Positions 9,535-17,687 of a DNA stretch of 64,000 nucleotides are shown one piece after another. The notes below the pieces were generated by a model. It worked only from the letters and a program-made list of their open reading frames with translations. It did no database searches and was not told the DNA's origin. Origin of the DNA: Bacteroidales bacterium. GTDB lineage: Bacteria > Bacteroidota > Bacteroidia > Bacteroidales > F082. Each line of letters opens with the position of its first letter. The stretch's first letter is position 1. The stretch lies in NCBI GenBank assembly GCA_017531225.1, contig JAFXLL010000002.1:1-64000 (forward strand). Reading direction: 5' to 3'. The position numbers and the translations under genes were made by a program.

Positions 9535-11742
9535 TTAATAGTTACGAATTTTGTTGATTGAGGCGATGAATTCCTCGGTTTCTTTCTTGATTTGCTTAAC
9601 GAAAGAGACATCTTCGATCTTGCCTATTACAGCGATTTTTTCTTCTTCGTTACGGAAGGTGGCGCTACGGATCGGGTTGTCGTAGTCCTTCTTACGGGAT
9701 TCGAACACTTGGTCACAGATGAACTGTTGGATCTTAATGGCCTTGTCAAGACAATCATTCCACATCTCTGGGGTCAGTACGTCGGTTTCGTCTTTATAGA
9801 GGAACATCAGCGAGAAGTAAGCATGGCGGAGTTTTTCCATGCGATAGCGTTTCCATAGTTCGTTGTAACGCTCGTGGATTTCCTTCCAGCTGTTGAGCAC
9901 GCCGGTGCGGATGTCTTCACGCAACTGGTCGACGTCTTCTTCGGGCATGGTCTGTCCACCCAAGTTGATCCATTTACGGAGGCGTTTGCCTTTCATCATC
10001 TGGCTCAGTTTTTCGATGCTGGCATCCTCATGGTTTTCGAGGTATTGGATGATGTTCTTCACGGCGTAATAGATGAGCATGTCGCCGTAGGCGTGATAGG
10101 CTTGGTAAGCCTTCAGGATGCGGACGTTACGCTTGCTCTTCTCGATGTTCTCGCCGAACACCTCCAGCTTCTTGCAGGTCTCTGGCTCATTGTCGAGCAG
10201 GTTCTTGCCGATGCCTCTCAAGTCATAGTATTCGTAAGTGTCAGGATTTTCGCCCTTGGTGCGGAGATAAGCCTTGGCTACCCAAACCTCAAGGAGCTTG
10301 CGGGCCTCGATGGTCTCCTCCATGGTGTCGGGAGCGTAGGTGTCGAACTCGATGTTTTGGATCTTACGCTTGCGGGTGTCGCGTTTCTGATATTTCGAGG
10401 TGTTGCGTGCGATGGCGAACATGTTGTACATCCACCAGTAGGCAGGCATGATCTCCAACTCGTTGGTCTTGGTGTTGTTGTTCACCAAGCAGAACGGCAA
10501 CATGATGTTCATCTCGTTGGGATAGTCGGCCTTCGACAGCAGGGTGAACGAGGCGAATCTCGAAGAGTGCTTGATGCTGGAGCACAATCCTGGCCAGAAG
10601 CCACGGCTGGCAACGATCTCACCATCGGTAGCGCGGCTGTTGTGGTTAGAGCCCAAAGTGGCACCGGCGGCCATATTGCTTTGACCCATCACGCAAGCGG
10701 AAATCAGGAATGAGTTGTTGTGATGCTGCTCATGCGATGGGAAGATGAGGTTGTTCAACACCTCGCAGCATGAGATGGTGGAGTTGTCGCCCAGGACGGA
10801 ATAGATTAAACGGGCTCCGTATTTGAGGTTACAGTTATCACCCAACACGAAACGGGTAGCCACCACTGAGTAGAAGATATGGCAGCCATAACCGGTAATG
10901 CCGTTCACCAAGATGACGCCTTCGCCAATCTGTGAAGGCTCTTCCTCTGATGAGTTGATGGTGACGTTTTTGAGTTTGCTGGCGCCTTTGATGTAGCAAT
11001 GTGGGCCGATCTTGGCATCCTTAAGGATCCAGCAGTTTTTGATGACTGAACACTCGCCTATGGTGCCATAATAGCCACGATGCTTGTCGAAAGCATTATT
11101 GGTGATTTCAAACAAACGCTGTTGCAGCGGTTTGTCGTCTACATATTTTGCCCAAAGGTAAGCGTCGGCGGTGATCATGCCGTCGAAAGGAAGGATCTGA
11201 CGGCCGCCATTCTCATTCATCACCTCGAGCCACACACGAACGTCTTCAGGTTCGCCCTCTTTGATGATGCCGTTGCCGAATTTGGAATGGTCGGTGGTGG
11301 AAATCTCCTGAATGTTGAACAGGATACATTTGTCGCCAATGATGTAATTGGCCATGTAATGCACATCGTGGATGGCAACGTAGTCGCCGATATCGCACGA
11401 GATGATGCTGCTGTTGGTGATGCCAACGGGAACACGGAGGTCGTGATACTGAAGAATCTCATTGCTCACGCAGCCGATTCGGCACAACCCGAAGAAATGG
11501 TTGTTACGGATCATGTTGGTGTCGAACTGGTCGGTCACCATGATCTCATCCCAGTTGGTCGCCGTGTTGCTGTTTTTCACCAGCCTCTCGATTTCATCAG
11601 AGTGTAAGTGACGCCATCCCGAAGCCGGTTTTTTGACTTGTTGGTTACGATAGAAATACTCGTCGTGTCCATCGTGGAGATATTTCTCATCGATGAAGTT
11701 CTTGTAGATCCTGTCGTAAGGCAATAGAGTTACTTTGTCCAT
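9535..11742 (-). CDS. DUF4954 protein with left-handed beta-helix repeats
   Basis: 735 residues. The first half contains hexapeptide-like turns (IGDYVAIHDVHYMANYIIGD, IGEGVILVNGITGYG, VLGDNCNLKYGARLIYSVLGD) typical of a left-handed beta-helix as in sugar-nucleotide acyltransferases. The second half is alpha-helical and charged. Proteins of this form are grouped as DUF4954 in Bacteroidetes and are often next to nagB. The biochemical role is not known to me; a sugar-nucleotide or acyl-transfer function is only suggested by the helix repeats and the operon with galE, nagB and manC. No signal peptide, so probably cytoplasmic. Confidence 0.85.
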   Translation of the reverse strand: MDKVTLLPYDRIYKNFIDEKYLHDGHDEYFYRNQQVKKPASGWRHLHSDEIERLVKNSNTATNWDEIMVTDQFDTNMIRNNHFFGLCRIGCVSNEILQYHDLRVPVGITNSSIISCDIGDYVAIHDVHYMANYIIGDKCILFNIQEISTTDHSKFGNGIIKEGEPEDVRVWLEVMNENGGRQILPFDGMITADAYLWAKYVDDKPLQQRLFEITNNAFDKHRGYYGTIGECSVIKNCWILKDAKIGPHCYIKGASKLKNVTINSSEEEPSQIGEGVILVNGITGYGCHIFYSVVATRFVLGDNCNLKYGARLIYSVLGDNSTISCCEVLNNLIFPSHEQHHNNSFLISACVMGQSNMAAGATLGSNHNSRATDGEIVASRGFWPGLCSSIKHSSRFASFTLLSKADYPNEMNIMLPFCLVNNNTKTNELEIMPAYWWMYNMFAIARNTSKYQKRDTRKRKIQNIEFDTYAPDTMEETIEARKLLEVWVAKAYLRTKGENPDTYEYYDLRGIGKNLLDNEPETCKKLEVFGENIEKSKRNVRILKAYQAYHAYGDMLIYYAVKNIIQYLENHEDASIEKLSQMMKGKRLRKWINLGGQTMPEEDVDQLREDIRTGVLNSWKEIHERYNELWKRYRMEKLRHAYFSLMFLYKDETDVLTPEMWNDCLDKAIKIQQFICDQVFESRKKDYDNPIRSATFRNEEEKIAVIGKIEDVSFVKQIKKETEEFIASINKIRNY

Positions 11743-11764
11743 AGTTTGTATAGTTTACGCGCAA

Positions 11765-12775
11765 TTAAAATCCTTCAGGGTTGTTATGTTGCCAGTTCCA
11801 TGAGTCGCGGCACATCTCTTCCAAGCCGTATTGGGCTTTCCATCCGAGTTCTTTTTCGGCCTTGGCGGGATTGGAATAGCAGGTGGCGATGTCGCCGGCT
11901 CTTCGTGGCTTGATGCTGTATGGAATCTTGATGCCATTGACCTTTTCGAAGGTTTTCACCACATCGAGCACGGAGTAACCTTGGCCTGTGCCGAGGTTAT
12001 AGATGGCGATGCCGCATTTCCTTTCAATGGCTTTCAGGGCAGCCACATGGCCACGGGCCAAGTCGACGACATGGATGTAGTCGCGGACACCAGTGCCGTC
12101 GTGGGTGTCGTAATCGTTGCCGAACACACCGAGTTCAGGGCGTTTGCCCACAGCTACTTGGGTGACATAAGGCATCAGGTTATTAGGGATGCCGTTAGGG
12201 TTCTCCCCTATCCTGCCGCTTGGGTGGGCACCGATGGGGTTGAAATAGCGCAGCAGCACGATGTTCCATTCCTTGTCGGCCTTTTGCATGTCCATCATGA
12301 TTTCCTCAAGCATGCTCTTGGTTTGGCCGTAAGGGTTGGTGCAATGGCCTTTTGGGCATTTTTCCGTAATTGGAATCTCAGCGGGATCACCGTAAACCGT
12401 GGCGGACGAGGAGAAGATGATGTTCTTGCATCCGTGTTGGCGCATCACATCGAGCAGTACGAGGGTACCGCCGATGTTGTTTTCGTAGTATTCCCAGGGT
12501 TTTTCAACGGATTCACCCACAGCTTTCAGTCCGGCAAAATGGATGCAAGCGTCGAAATGGTATTGATTCATTACCTGGTTAAGGCCTTCACGGTCGCGGA
12601 TATCGACTTTATGGAAAGGAATCTTTTTTCCTATCAGTTCTTCAACTCTTGTCAAAGCTATTGGGTTGGAGTTGGATAAATTGTCGATGACTACCGTTTC
12701 GTGACCGGCGGCAGAAAGCTCCACTAAAGTGTGCGTGCCTATAAAACCGGAACCACCCGTGACTAAAATTCGCAT
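11765..12775 (-). CDS. galE: UDP-glucose 4-epimerase
   Basis: 336 residues, the usual length. Interconverts UDP-glucose and UDP-galactose (and in some enzymes the N-acetyl forms). The Rossmann motif VTGGSGFIG gives Gly7, Gly10 and Gly13; the catalytic Ser124, Tyr149 and Lys153 (YGQTK) fall at the same numbers as in E. coli GalE. It is the first gene of the minus-strand operon running to 5161, with a -7 box 22 bases upstream, and is divergent from tsaB across a 64-base gap. The 22-base gap to DUF4954 suggests co-transcription. Confidence 0.95.
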   Translation of the reverse strand: MRILVTGGSGFIGTHTLVELSAAGHETVVIDNLSNSNPIALTRVEELIGKKIPFHKVDIRDREGLNQVMNQYHFDACIHFAGLKAVGESVEKPWEYYENNIGGTLVLLDVMRQHGCKNIIFSSSATVYGDPAEIPITEKCPKGHCTNPYGQTKSMLEEIMMDMQKADKEWNIVLLRYFNPIGAHPSGRIGENPNGIPNNLMPYVTQVAVGKRPELGVFGNDYDTHDGTGVRDYIHVVDLARGHVAALKAIERKCGIAIYNLGTGQGYSVLDVVKTFEKVNGIKIPYSIKPRRAGDIATCYSNPAKAEKELGWKAQYGLEEMCRDSWNWQHNNPEGF

Positions 12776-12796
12776 ATTATTCCAATTTAGAAACTA

Positions 12797-12804
12797 CAAA
12801 GATA
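12797..12804 (-). promoter_or_regulatory. -7 promoter box TATCTTTG for the galE operon
   Basis: TAnnTTTG match on the minus strand in the 64-base divergent region. It probably drives the seven-gene operon galE to the acyltransferase-like gene. Confidence 0.6.
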
Positions 12805-12814
12805 CAAAATTTCT

Positions 12815-12822
12815 TATTTTTG
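12815..12822 (+). promoter_or_regulatory. -7 promoter box TATTTTTG for tsaB
   Basis: TAnnTTTG match 17 bases before the ATG at 12840 and 10 bases from the opposing galE box, so the two polymerases would compete. It also argues against using the in-frame ATG at 12729 as the start. Confidence 0.6.
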
Positions 12823-12839
12823 CAAAAAAGTTTTCAAAA

Positions 12840-13550
12840 ATGATACTCTGTCTTGAAACAGCCACTCCTACGTGTTCAGTAGCGATAACCGATGGCGTTG
12901 CCACGCTGGCGCATCGTGAATGTAAAGGCCAAAACGCCCATTCTGAAAAAATCACCATCTTCATCAAGGAAGTGATGGATGAAGCGGGTATAGATTATAG
13001 CCAGTTGAATGCTGTTGCAGTGAGCAAAGGCCCAGGATCCTACACGGGTTTGCGTATCGGTGTGAGTACTGCCAAAGGAGTATGCTATGCTGCAGGTTTG
13101 CCGTTGATGGCTGTGGATACGCTTCATGCCATGGCCTACGGGATGCGCCAAAAACTTGGTGATCAAGTCCAGCCCGGCGACTTATTCGTCCCCATGATCG
13201 ACGCGCGCCGCATGGAAGTGTATTGTGCTGTTTTTGATGCCGAGATGCATCGGATCCAAGATACTCAGGCGGTGGTGTTTGATTCTGAATCCTCCTACCT
13301 CTCACCTCTCACCTCTCACCTCTCATCTTCCCGTTTGTGGCTCTTCGGTGACGGTGCGCCCAAGCTGAAAGCGCTGTTCAATGATGATCCCCAGATCCAG
13401 ATTGTTGATGATTTCACGCCATCGGCGGCTTTCATGGCCGCATTGTCTGATGATGCGTTGAAAGCCGCCGATTTCGTGGATGTGGCTTATTTCGAGCCGT
13501 TCTATCTGAAAGATTTCGTGGCGGGGAAACCCCACGTAAAGGGGTTATAA
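12840..13550 (+). CDS. tsaB: tRNA threonylcarbamoyladenosine biosynthesis protein TsaB
   Basis: 236 residues from the ATG at 12840. TsaB is the scaffold partner of TsaD and TsaE in making t6A37 in tRNAs that read ANN codons. The N-terminus MILCLETATPTCSVAI, the signature SKGPGSYTGLRIGVSTAKG and VPMIDARRMEVYCAVFD are characteristic of the ASKHA-fold family. A low-complexity stretch, SPLTSHLSSS near residue 155, is encoded by four perfect ACCTCTC heptamers (13297-13324), an insertion unlike the rest of the protein. A longer in-frame start at 12729 would run into galE and precede the promoter, so it is rejected. Confidence 0.93.
   Translation: MILCLETATPTCSVAITDGVATLAHRECKGQNAHSEKITIFIKEVMDEAGIDYSQLNAVAVSKGPGSYTGLRIGVSTAKGVCYAAGLPLMAVDTLHAMAYGMRQKLGDQVQPGDLFVPMIDARRMEVYCAVFDAEMHRIQDTQAVVFDSESSYLSPLTSHLSSSRLWLFGDGAPKLKALFNDDPQIQIVDDFTPSAAFMAALSDDALKAADFVDVAYFEPFYLKDFVAGKPHVKGL
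13297..13324 (+). repeat. Four tandem ACCTCTC heptamers inside tsaB
   Basis: Perfect 7-base repeat, four units, in the coding frame of tsaB. Since 7 is not a multiple of 3, gain or loss of one unit would shift the frame. The reverse complement GAGAGGT recurs before the TPR gene at 49086. Confidence 0.9.
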
Positions 13551-13553
13551 AAA

Positions 13554-13598
13554 ACGAAGCAACCCATTTGGATTGCTTCGCTTCACTCGCAATGACGT
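13554..13598. repeat. Partial copy of the interspersed inverted repeat; likely bidirectional terminator
   Basis: CGAAGCAA and TTGCTTCG form a hairpin, followed by CTCGCAATGACG, the right end of the same repeat family as 27096-27184. It lies between the convergent tsaB and ornithine carbamoyltransferase genes, where a hairpin could stop both transcripts. Confidence 0.75.
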
Positions 13599-13625
13599 AG
13601 AAACGTCTTGCTTTTAGTGCTTTGA

Positions 13626-14627
13626 TTAATCGCCCAGTGTAGCGACCATCACAGCCTTAATGGTGTGCATACGATTTTCGGCTTCGTCGAAAACGATGCT
13701 GTTCTTTGATTCAAACACCTCTTCGGTGACTTCGACGCCATTCAAACCAAACTTCTGGTGCACGTCGCGACCGACTTTGGTCTCGAGGTTGTGGTAAGCG
13801 GGCAGGCAGTGCATGAACTTGCAGTTCGGGTTGCCGGTGGCCTTCATCATCTCCTTGTTCACCTGGTAAGGCATGAGGAGGTCGATGCGCTGTTTCCAAA
13901 CTTCGTCGGGTTCACCCATGGATACCCAAACGTCGGTGTAGAGGAAGTCGCAGCCTTTGACGCCCTTCTTCACGTCGTCGGTCACAGTGACCTTAGCGCC
14001 GGTTTCCTTGGCGATCTTCTTGCAGGTGTCGATGAGTTCCTTGCTGGGTTGGAGCTTCTTAGGAGCCACGATACGGACATCCATGCCCATCTTGGCGCCA
14101 CCCACCATCAGGCTGTTACCCATGTTGAAACGGGCGTCGCCGCAGTAAGCGAAGGTGACTTGGTTGAGAGGTTTGTCGCTGTGTTCCTGCATGGTGAGGA
14201 AGTCGGCGAGGATCTGGGTGGGGTGGAACTCGTTGGTGAGGCCGTTCCAAACTGGCACGCCAGCGTATTGAGCGAGCTCTTCAACGATGGTCTGCTCGAA
14301 GCCACGGTACTCGATGCCGTCGAACATGCGACCTAACACGCGAGCGGTGTCCTTCATGGATTCCTTCACGCCGATCTGTGAGCCGGTGGGGCCGAGATAG
14401 GTGACATGAGCGCCTTGGTCCTTGGCGGCGACTTCAAAAGCGCAACGGGTACGGGTTGAGGTCTTTTCGAAGATCAGGGCGATGTTCTTGCCGGTGAGGC
14501 GGGGTTGTTCGGTACCTGCATACTTGGCGGCCTTGAGGTCAGCAGCGAGTTTCAGGAAATACTTGATCTCTTCCGGAGTGAAGTCCAACAACTTCAGGAA
14601 GTTTCTGTTTCTGAGGTTAAAAGCCAT
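13626..14627 (-). CDS. argF: Ornithine carbamoyltransferase
   Basis: 333 residues, as in E. coli ArgF/ArgI. Joins ornithine and carbamoyl phosphate to citrulline (or runs in reverse in the arginine deiminase pathway). The carbamoyl-phosphate motif STRT is at 57-60 in [13 protein letters not shown], and the ornithine-binding HCLP is at 273-276, which marks a true ornithine enzyme; many Bacteroidetes instead carry a succinyl-/acetylornithine version. No other arg genes are adjacent, so anabolic and catabolic roles cannot be separated; the symbol could equally be arcB. A -7 box sits 42 bases upstream, inside the end of the creD-like gene. Confidence 0.93.
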   Translation of the reverse strand: MAFNLRNRNFLKLLDFTPEEIKYFLKLAADLKAAKYAGTEQPRLTGKNIALIFEKTSTRTRCAFEVAAKDQGAHVTYLGPTGSQIGVKESMKDTARVLGRMFDGIEYRGFEQTIVEELAQYAGVPVWNGLTNEFHPTQILADFLTMQEHSDKPLNQVTFAYCGDARFNMGNSLMVGGAKMGMDVRIVAPKKLQPSKELIDTCKKIAKETGAKVTVTDDVKKGVKGCDFLYTDVWVSMGEPDEVWKQRIDLLMPYQVNKEMMKATGNPNCKFMHCLPAYHNLETKVGRDVHQKFGLNGVEVTEEVFESKNSIVFDEAENRMHTIKAVMVATLGD

Positions 14628-14668
14628 GTTTGTATGAATTAAGTGTTTGATGTTTCAGAAATTCGCGG

Positions 14669-14676
14669 CAAAATTA
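14669..14676 (-). promoter_or_regulatory. -7 promoter box TAATTTTG for ornithine carbamoyltransferase
   Basis: Minus-strand TAnnTTTG match overlapping the last codon of the creD-like gene, giving a leader of about 35 bases. Confidence 0.45.
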
Positions 14677-16038
14677 GTCTTTTTTCTTGTACCATTCAAT
14701 TTTTTGTGTCGCAAACATGGCAATTCCCAAAATAATGAAGAGTCCGACGCTTCCCACCAGCAGGGCATAACTCTCCAATTGCAGCAAGACATAGACGAAA
14801 GCATAGAGCACAGCCAGTAGGAGGCCAATGCCCATGGCGGTCTTTTTGTCCTTGGTGACCGAGGCCATGAAGACGACAATCATCCCGATGGTCATCACGC
14901 TGGCAATGAGATAGGAGAGCCCGAAATTAAGGTGTTCGGAGAACGACAGCAATAGCGTATAGAAAATGATGAGTGCGATTCCGACAAGGAGGTACTGCAC
15001 GGGATGGATGGGCTTGGCTTTGCGCATTTCAACGAAGAATACCGCCGCAAAAGTGAGTAAGATGATGAGGAAGGCATACTTGATGGCGCGGTCGGTTTGA
15101 AGATATTGCTCCACGGGGACTTTCAGTTCCACACCGAAAGCTGATTTGTCGAAATCCGATTTGCCATGCTCGTAGGATTTAAAAAATGAGTCATCGAGAA
15201 TCTGTGGATAGTCGCGGTTGATGGCCAACACTTTCCATTCGGCCGTGAAACCGGCATCGTTCACTTGGCGTTCGTCGGGGAGATAATAGCCTTTGAAGCT
15301 TGGCGTGACACAATCCGAGCTGAGACTGACCGTCGTAGTCTGCCCCACTGGCGCAAACATAAGGTCGCTTGATCCCTTGAAGGGTAACACCAGCGAATAG
15401 TCAAGGGTCTCGCCCTCGAGGAGTTGGGAAAGGTCAACCTCACAGGTGAGTCCTTTGAGGTTCCCCGTTTCGGCCACCATGCTGTAGGACGTGTCGCCCA
15501 AATGGAACACCACGTTGTCACTCAAGCCGCGCAGGTTGGGCAGCCCCACCACAATCCTGGCATTTCCGAAATACCATTCACAGTCATCCTGTGATTTTTC
15601 GGAGCCTTTTGGCAACTTGAACTGTCCGCTGATGTCCAAGGCCGTCTCGTAAACGCTGAAGTCGTAGATACCGCGTTTCAGCGTTTTGGTTTTCACTTGG
15701 CCTTTCACGTCGAGTTGCTCGGGCAAAATGACCTTGGTACGGCATTCTTTTTTCCCGTCTTTCTCATTAACCCACGAATAATCGACCTTGATAATAGGAC
15801 CCGTGACGGTTTGCGGTCCGGCCCATTTCTCGAAGACCTCGCTCTCGGCATTGCTTTCGGTGTTTTGGCGCTCGAACACCAAATCCTTCAAAAGGAGCTG
15901 CGGAATGAAGAATGCCACACACATGCCTGCGATGAGCAGTAGCTTCAATCCCGGACGGGCTTTCTTCTCTTGTTGTTGTTTGCCGTTTTCGGAAGGTCTT
16001 TCTTCTTTGGTTACCTTGTTTTCTTCTGTTGTTGTCAT
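14674..16038 (-). CDS. creD: CreD-family inner-membrane protein
   Basis: 454 residues. A charged N-terminal tail is followed by one membrane segment (LLLIAGMCVAFFIPQLLL, about 33-50), a large extracytoplasmic beta-rich part, and four to five closely spaced membrane segments from about residue 325 on. This is the layout of CreD, an inner-membrane protein linked in Proteobacteria to envelope stress and beta-lactam response. The motif KPIHPVQYLLVGIALIIFY is typical of the family. It is preceded by a perfect 17-base palindrome (16072-16088) that matches one in front of the membrane protein/regulator pair upstream, so the three genes probably form one regulon. The physiological signal is not readable. 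Confidence 0.88.
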   Translation of the reverse strand: MTTTEENKVTKEERPSENGKQQQEKKARPGLKLLLIAGMCVAFFIPQLLLKDLVFERQNTESNAESEVFEKWAGPQTVTGPIIKVDYSWVNEKDGKKECRTKVILPEQLDVKGQVKTKTLKRGIYDFSVYETALDISGQFKLPKGSEKSQDDCEWYFGNARIVVGLPNLRGLSDNVVFHLGDTSYSMVAETGNLKGLTCEVDLSQLLEGETLDYSLVLPFKGSSDLMFAPVGQTTTVSLSSDCVTPSFKGYYLPDERQVNDAGFTAEWKVLAINRDYPQILDDSFFKSYEHGKSDFDKSAFGVELKVPVEQYLQTDRAIKYAFLIILLTFAAVFFVEMRKAKPIHPVQYLLVGIALIIFYTLLLSFSEHLNFGLSYLIASVMTIGMIVVFMASVTKDKKTAMGIGLLLAVLYAFVYVLLQLESYALLVGSVGLFIILGIAMFATQKIEWYKKKD

Positions 16039-16065
16039 GATGTTTAGTTTTAAGGTTTATATATT

Positions 16066-16090
16066 TAAAGTACTTTGAAATTCAAAGTAT
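16066..16090. promoter_or_regulatory. Palindromic operator upstream of creD
   Basis: ACTTTGAA, centre A, TTCAAAGT at 16072-16088, preceded by TTAAAGT. The same half-sites with the same 17-base span are found at 17032-17048 in front of the regulator operon. Likely bound by the winged-helix protein at 16114-16413. Confidence 0.65.
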
Positions 16091-16113
16091 AATAGTCAAA
16101 AAAAAGAGTTGAC

Positions 16114-16413
16114 TTATTGTTGGGTATCTAAAAACGATGCAAGCGCTTGAATATGAGCGGTAAAGGCTTTCCTTCCCTCTTCAGTGATCGAATAGCTGGT
16201 ATTGGGTTTGCGTCCAATGAACTTCTTTTCACAACGGATGTACCCCAATTCCTCGAGGCTTCGGGCGTGGCTTGCCAGATTGCCATCGGTGAGTTCGAGC
16301 AGCGATTTCATCGTGGTGAAATCGACCGACTCGTTGGCCATCAGCACCGACATGATACCGAGCCTGATCTTGCTTTCGAAAGCCTTGTTCAAACCGTCCA
16401 AATGGGCTATCAT
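16114..16413 (-). CDS. Winged-helix transcriptional regulator
   Basis: 99 residues, one winged HTH domain filling the protein: LGIMSVLMANESVDFTTMKSLLELTDGNLASHARSLEELGYI contains the helix-turn-helix, and IGRKPNTSYSITEEGRKAF is the wing. Small regulators of this kind (ArsR/MarR-like fold) bind palindromes as dimers. It is 3 bases after the membrane-protein gene and upstream of creD, the arrangement seen in many Bacteroidetes. Two matching palindromes in this locus are the obvious candidate targets, which would make it autoregulated. Whether it represses or activates is not shown. Confidence 0.88.
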   Translation of the reverse strand: MIAHLDGLNKAFESKIRLGIMSVLMANESVDFTTMKSLLELTDGNLASHARSLEELGYIRCEKKFIGRKPNTSYSITEEGRKAFTAHIQALASFLDTQQ

Positions 16414-16416
16414 AGC

Positions 16417-17019
16417 TTATTTGCTCCTTTCATATTTTAACAGGAAGATGATTCCAAAGAAGATGTGAAACACGCCAAAACCAAGGAACCAAGTCAAAAG
16501 AGCATAGTTGACCAAGAAACAGTCGATGAGTCCCAGGGCCAATTCGGCATAACCCAGATAACGCAAGGCGGGATAGCTGAAATTACTGCTATTGATGAGT
16601 GCCAAACCGTAGAAAATCAATGTAATGGAAGAAACCAGCCCATAATGTTGCTGCAGTAACAGGGCGGCACAAAGCAACCCGCCCGCAATCATCGGGATGA
16701 AAAAATTGATGAGCAGACGACGCATCGTCATGTCCATGGTAAAGCGGAGGCTATGGCGCTTGGCTTTCAAATAGGCCATGACAAACACGATCGTAAAGGC
16801 TATCACCAACAGGCAAAGTGCCACAATGATGGTGGTCCTCCATTTGGCTGGAGTATTAATGCTGTAATCACCCAAAAAGAAATAAATGTAAGCCGAGACC
16901 AACGAAGCCAAGATACCGACAATGATGATAGACAATCCGCTGACGGCCTTGAACTTGGATGAACGTTCCATCATCTCCTTGATGTCGTTCAATGTATTGA
17001 GCACTTCCTTGTTTTCCAT
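16417..17019 (-). CDS. Multipass membrane protein co-transcribed with the regulator
   Basis: 200 residues. After a short cytoplasmic helix (NTLNDIKEMMERSSKFKAV) there are about five hydrophobic segments (SIIIVGILASLVSAYIYFFL, TIIVALCLLVIAFTIVFVMAYL, FIPMIAGGLLCAALLL, SSITLIFYGLALI, YALLTWFLGFGVFHIFFGIIFL). No family name recognised. It is the first gene of the operon that includes the winged-helix regulator and is preceded by an operator palindrome overlapping its -7 box, so repression by the regulator is plausible. It may act with CreD in the membrane; that is inference from linkage. Confidence 0.8.
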   Translation of the reverse strand: MENKEVLNTLNDIKEMMERSSKFKAVSGLSIIIVGILASLVSAYIYFFLGDYSINTPAKWRTTIIVALCLLVIAFTIVFVMAYLKAKRHSLRFTMDMTMRRLLINFFIPMIAGGLLCAALLLQQHYGLVSSITLIFYGLALINSSNFSYPALRYLGYAELALGLIDCFLVNYALLTWFLGFGVFHIFFGIIFLLKYERSK

Positions 17020-17025
17020 ATTTAT

Positions 17026-17050
17026 TAAAGTACTTTGCGCTGCAAAGTTA
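17026..17050 (-). promoter_or_regulatory. Operator overlapping the -7 box of the regulator operon
   Basis: ACTTTGC, centre GCT, GCAAAGT at 17032-17048 with TTAAAGT in front, the same pattern as at 16066-16090. The minus-strand -7 box TAACTTTG (17043-17050) is one arm of the palindrome, so a bound regulator would block the promoter. Confidence 0.65.
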
Positions 17051-17091
17051 CAACTTATTCTTTTTGTGTCAAGGTTTTTTTGAAAAAAAAT

Positions 17092-17099
17092 TATTTTTG
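17092..17099 (+). promoter_or_regulatory. -7 promoter box TATTTTTG for the DUF3109 gene
   Basis: TAnnTTTG match 15 bases before the ATG at 17115. Its position excludes the in-frame ATG at 17064 as the start. Confidence 0.55.
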
Positions 17100-17114
17100 C
17101 TGAAAAATTTGAGG

Positions 17115-17687
17115 ATGATTATTCTAGATAATGTTGTTATTACGGACGAATTCCTGAACGCCAAGTTCTGTTGCGATCTGCCACGATGCAAAGGCTGGTG
17201 CTGTGTGGATGGCGATGCCGGTGCGCCACTCGAACCTGATGAGATCGCCCAAATTGAAGATAATCTTGAGGCCATTAAGGAATATATGCGCCCCGAAGGG
17301 TTAAAAGTGATCGAAGAAGGCGACGTCTACGACTATGACGAGACGGGCGAACTCGTCACGCCTTTGGTGAACGGTGCTGAGTGTGCCTTCGTCTATTTCC
17401 ATGAAAACGGCACCGCCCTCTGTGCCATTGAGAAAGTCTATTTGGAAGGAAAATGTGACTTTTGGAAGCCGATCTCATGCCACCTCTACCCTATCCGCCT
17501 CCTTGAAAAAGATGGATTCACACACATTCTCTATCACGAGTGGAGCGTTTGTGTTCCCGCTAAGCGCAAAGGCGAGAAAGAGGGCATTCCGTTGTGGAAA
17601 TTCCTAAAAGGTCCTATGGTAAGGAAGTTCGGCGAAGATTGGTATGAACGCTTAGAGCGTCAGATCATGGCTCTTGGCCGCCCATAA
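17115..17687 (+). CDS. DUF3109 cysteine-rich protein
   Basis: 190 residues from the ATG at 17115. Near the N-terminus FCCDLPRCKGWCC gives a dense cysteine cluster, with further Cys in GAECAFVYF, ALCAIE, GKCDFWKPISCHLYP and SVCVP. This is the pattern of the DUF3109/YkgJ-like group thought to bind zinc or an iron-sulfur cluster. No signal peptide, so cytoplasmic. The function is not known. Its last 23 bases overlap the 3' end of the convergent lipoprotein gene at 17665, an unusual tail-to-tail overlap of coding sequence. Confidence 0.85.
   Translation: MIILDNVVITDEFLNAKFCCDLPRCKGWCCVDGDAGAPLEPDEIAQIEDNLEAIKEYMRPEGLKVIEEGDVYDYDETGELVTPLVNGAECAFVYFHENGTALCAIEKVYLEGKCDFWKPISCHLYPIRLLEKDGFTHILYHEWSVCVPAKRKGEKEGIPLWKFLKGPMVRKFGEDWYERLERQIMALGRP

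Noticed and set aside
12729-12839. Longer start for tsaB
   Set aside because: It would overlap galE and lie upstream of the -7 box; the residues do not resemble TsaB.
13297-13324. CRISPR-like short repeats
   Set aside because: Units are 7 bases with no spacers; no cas genes in the window.
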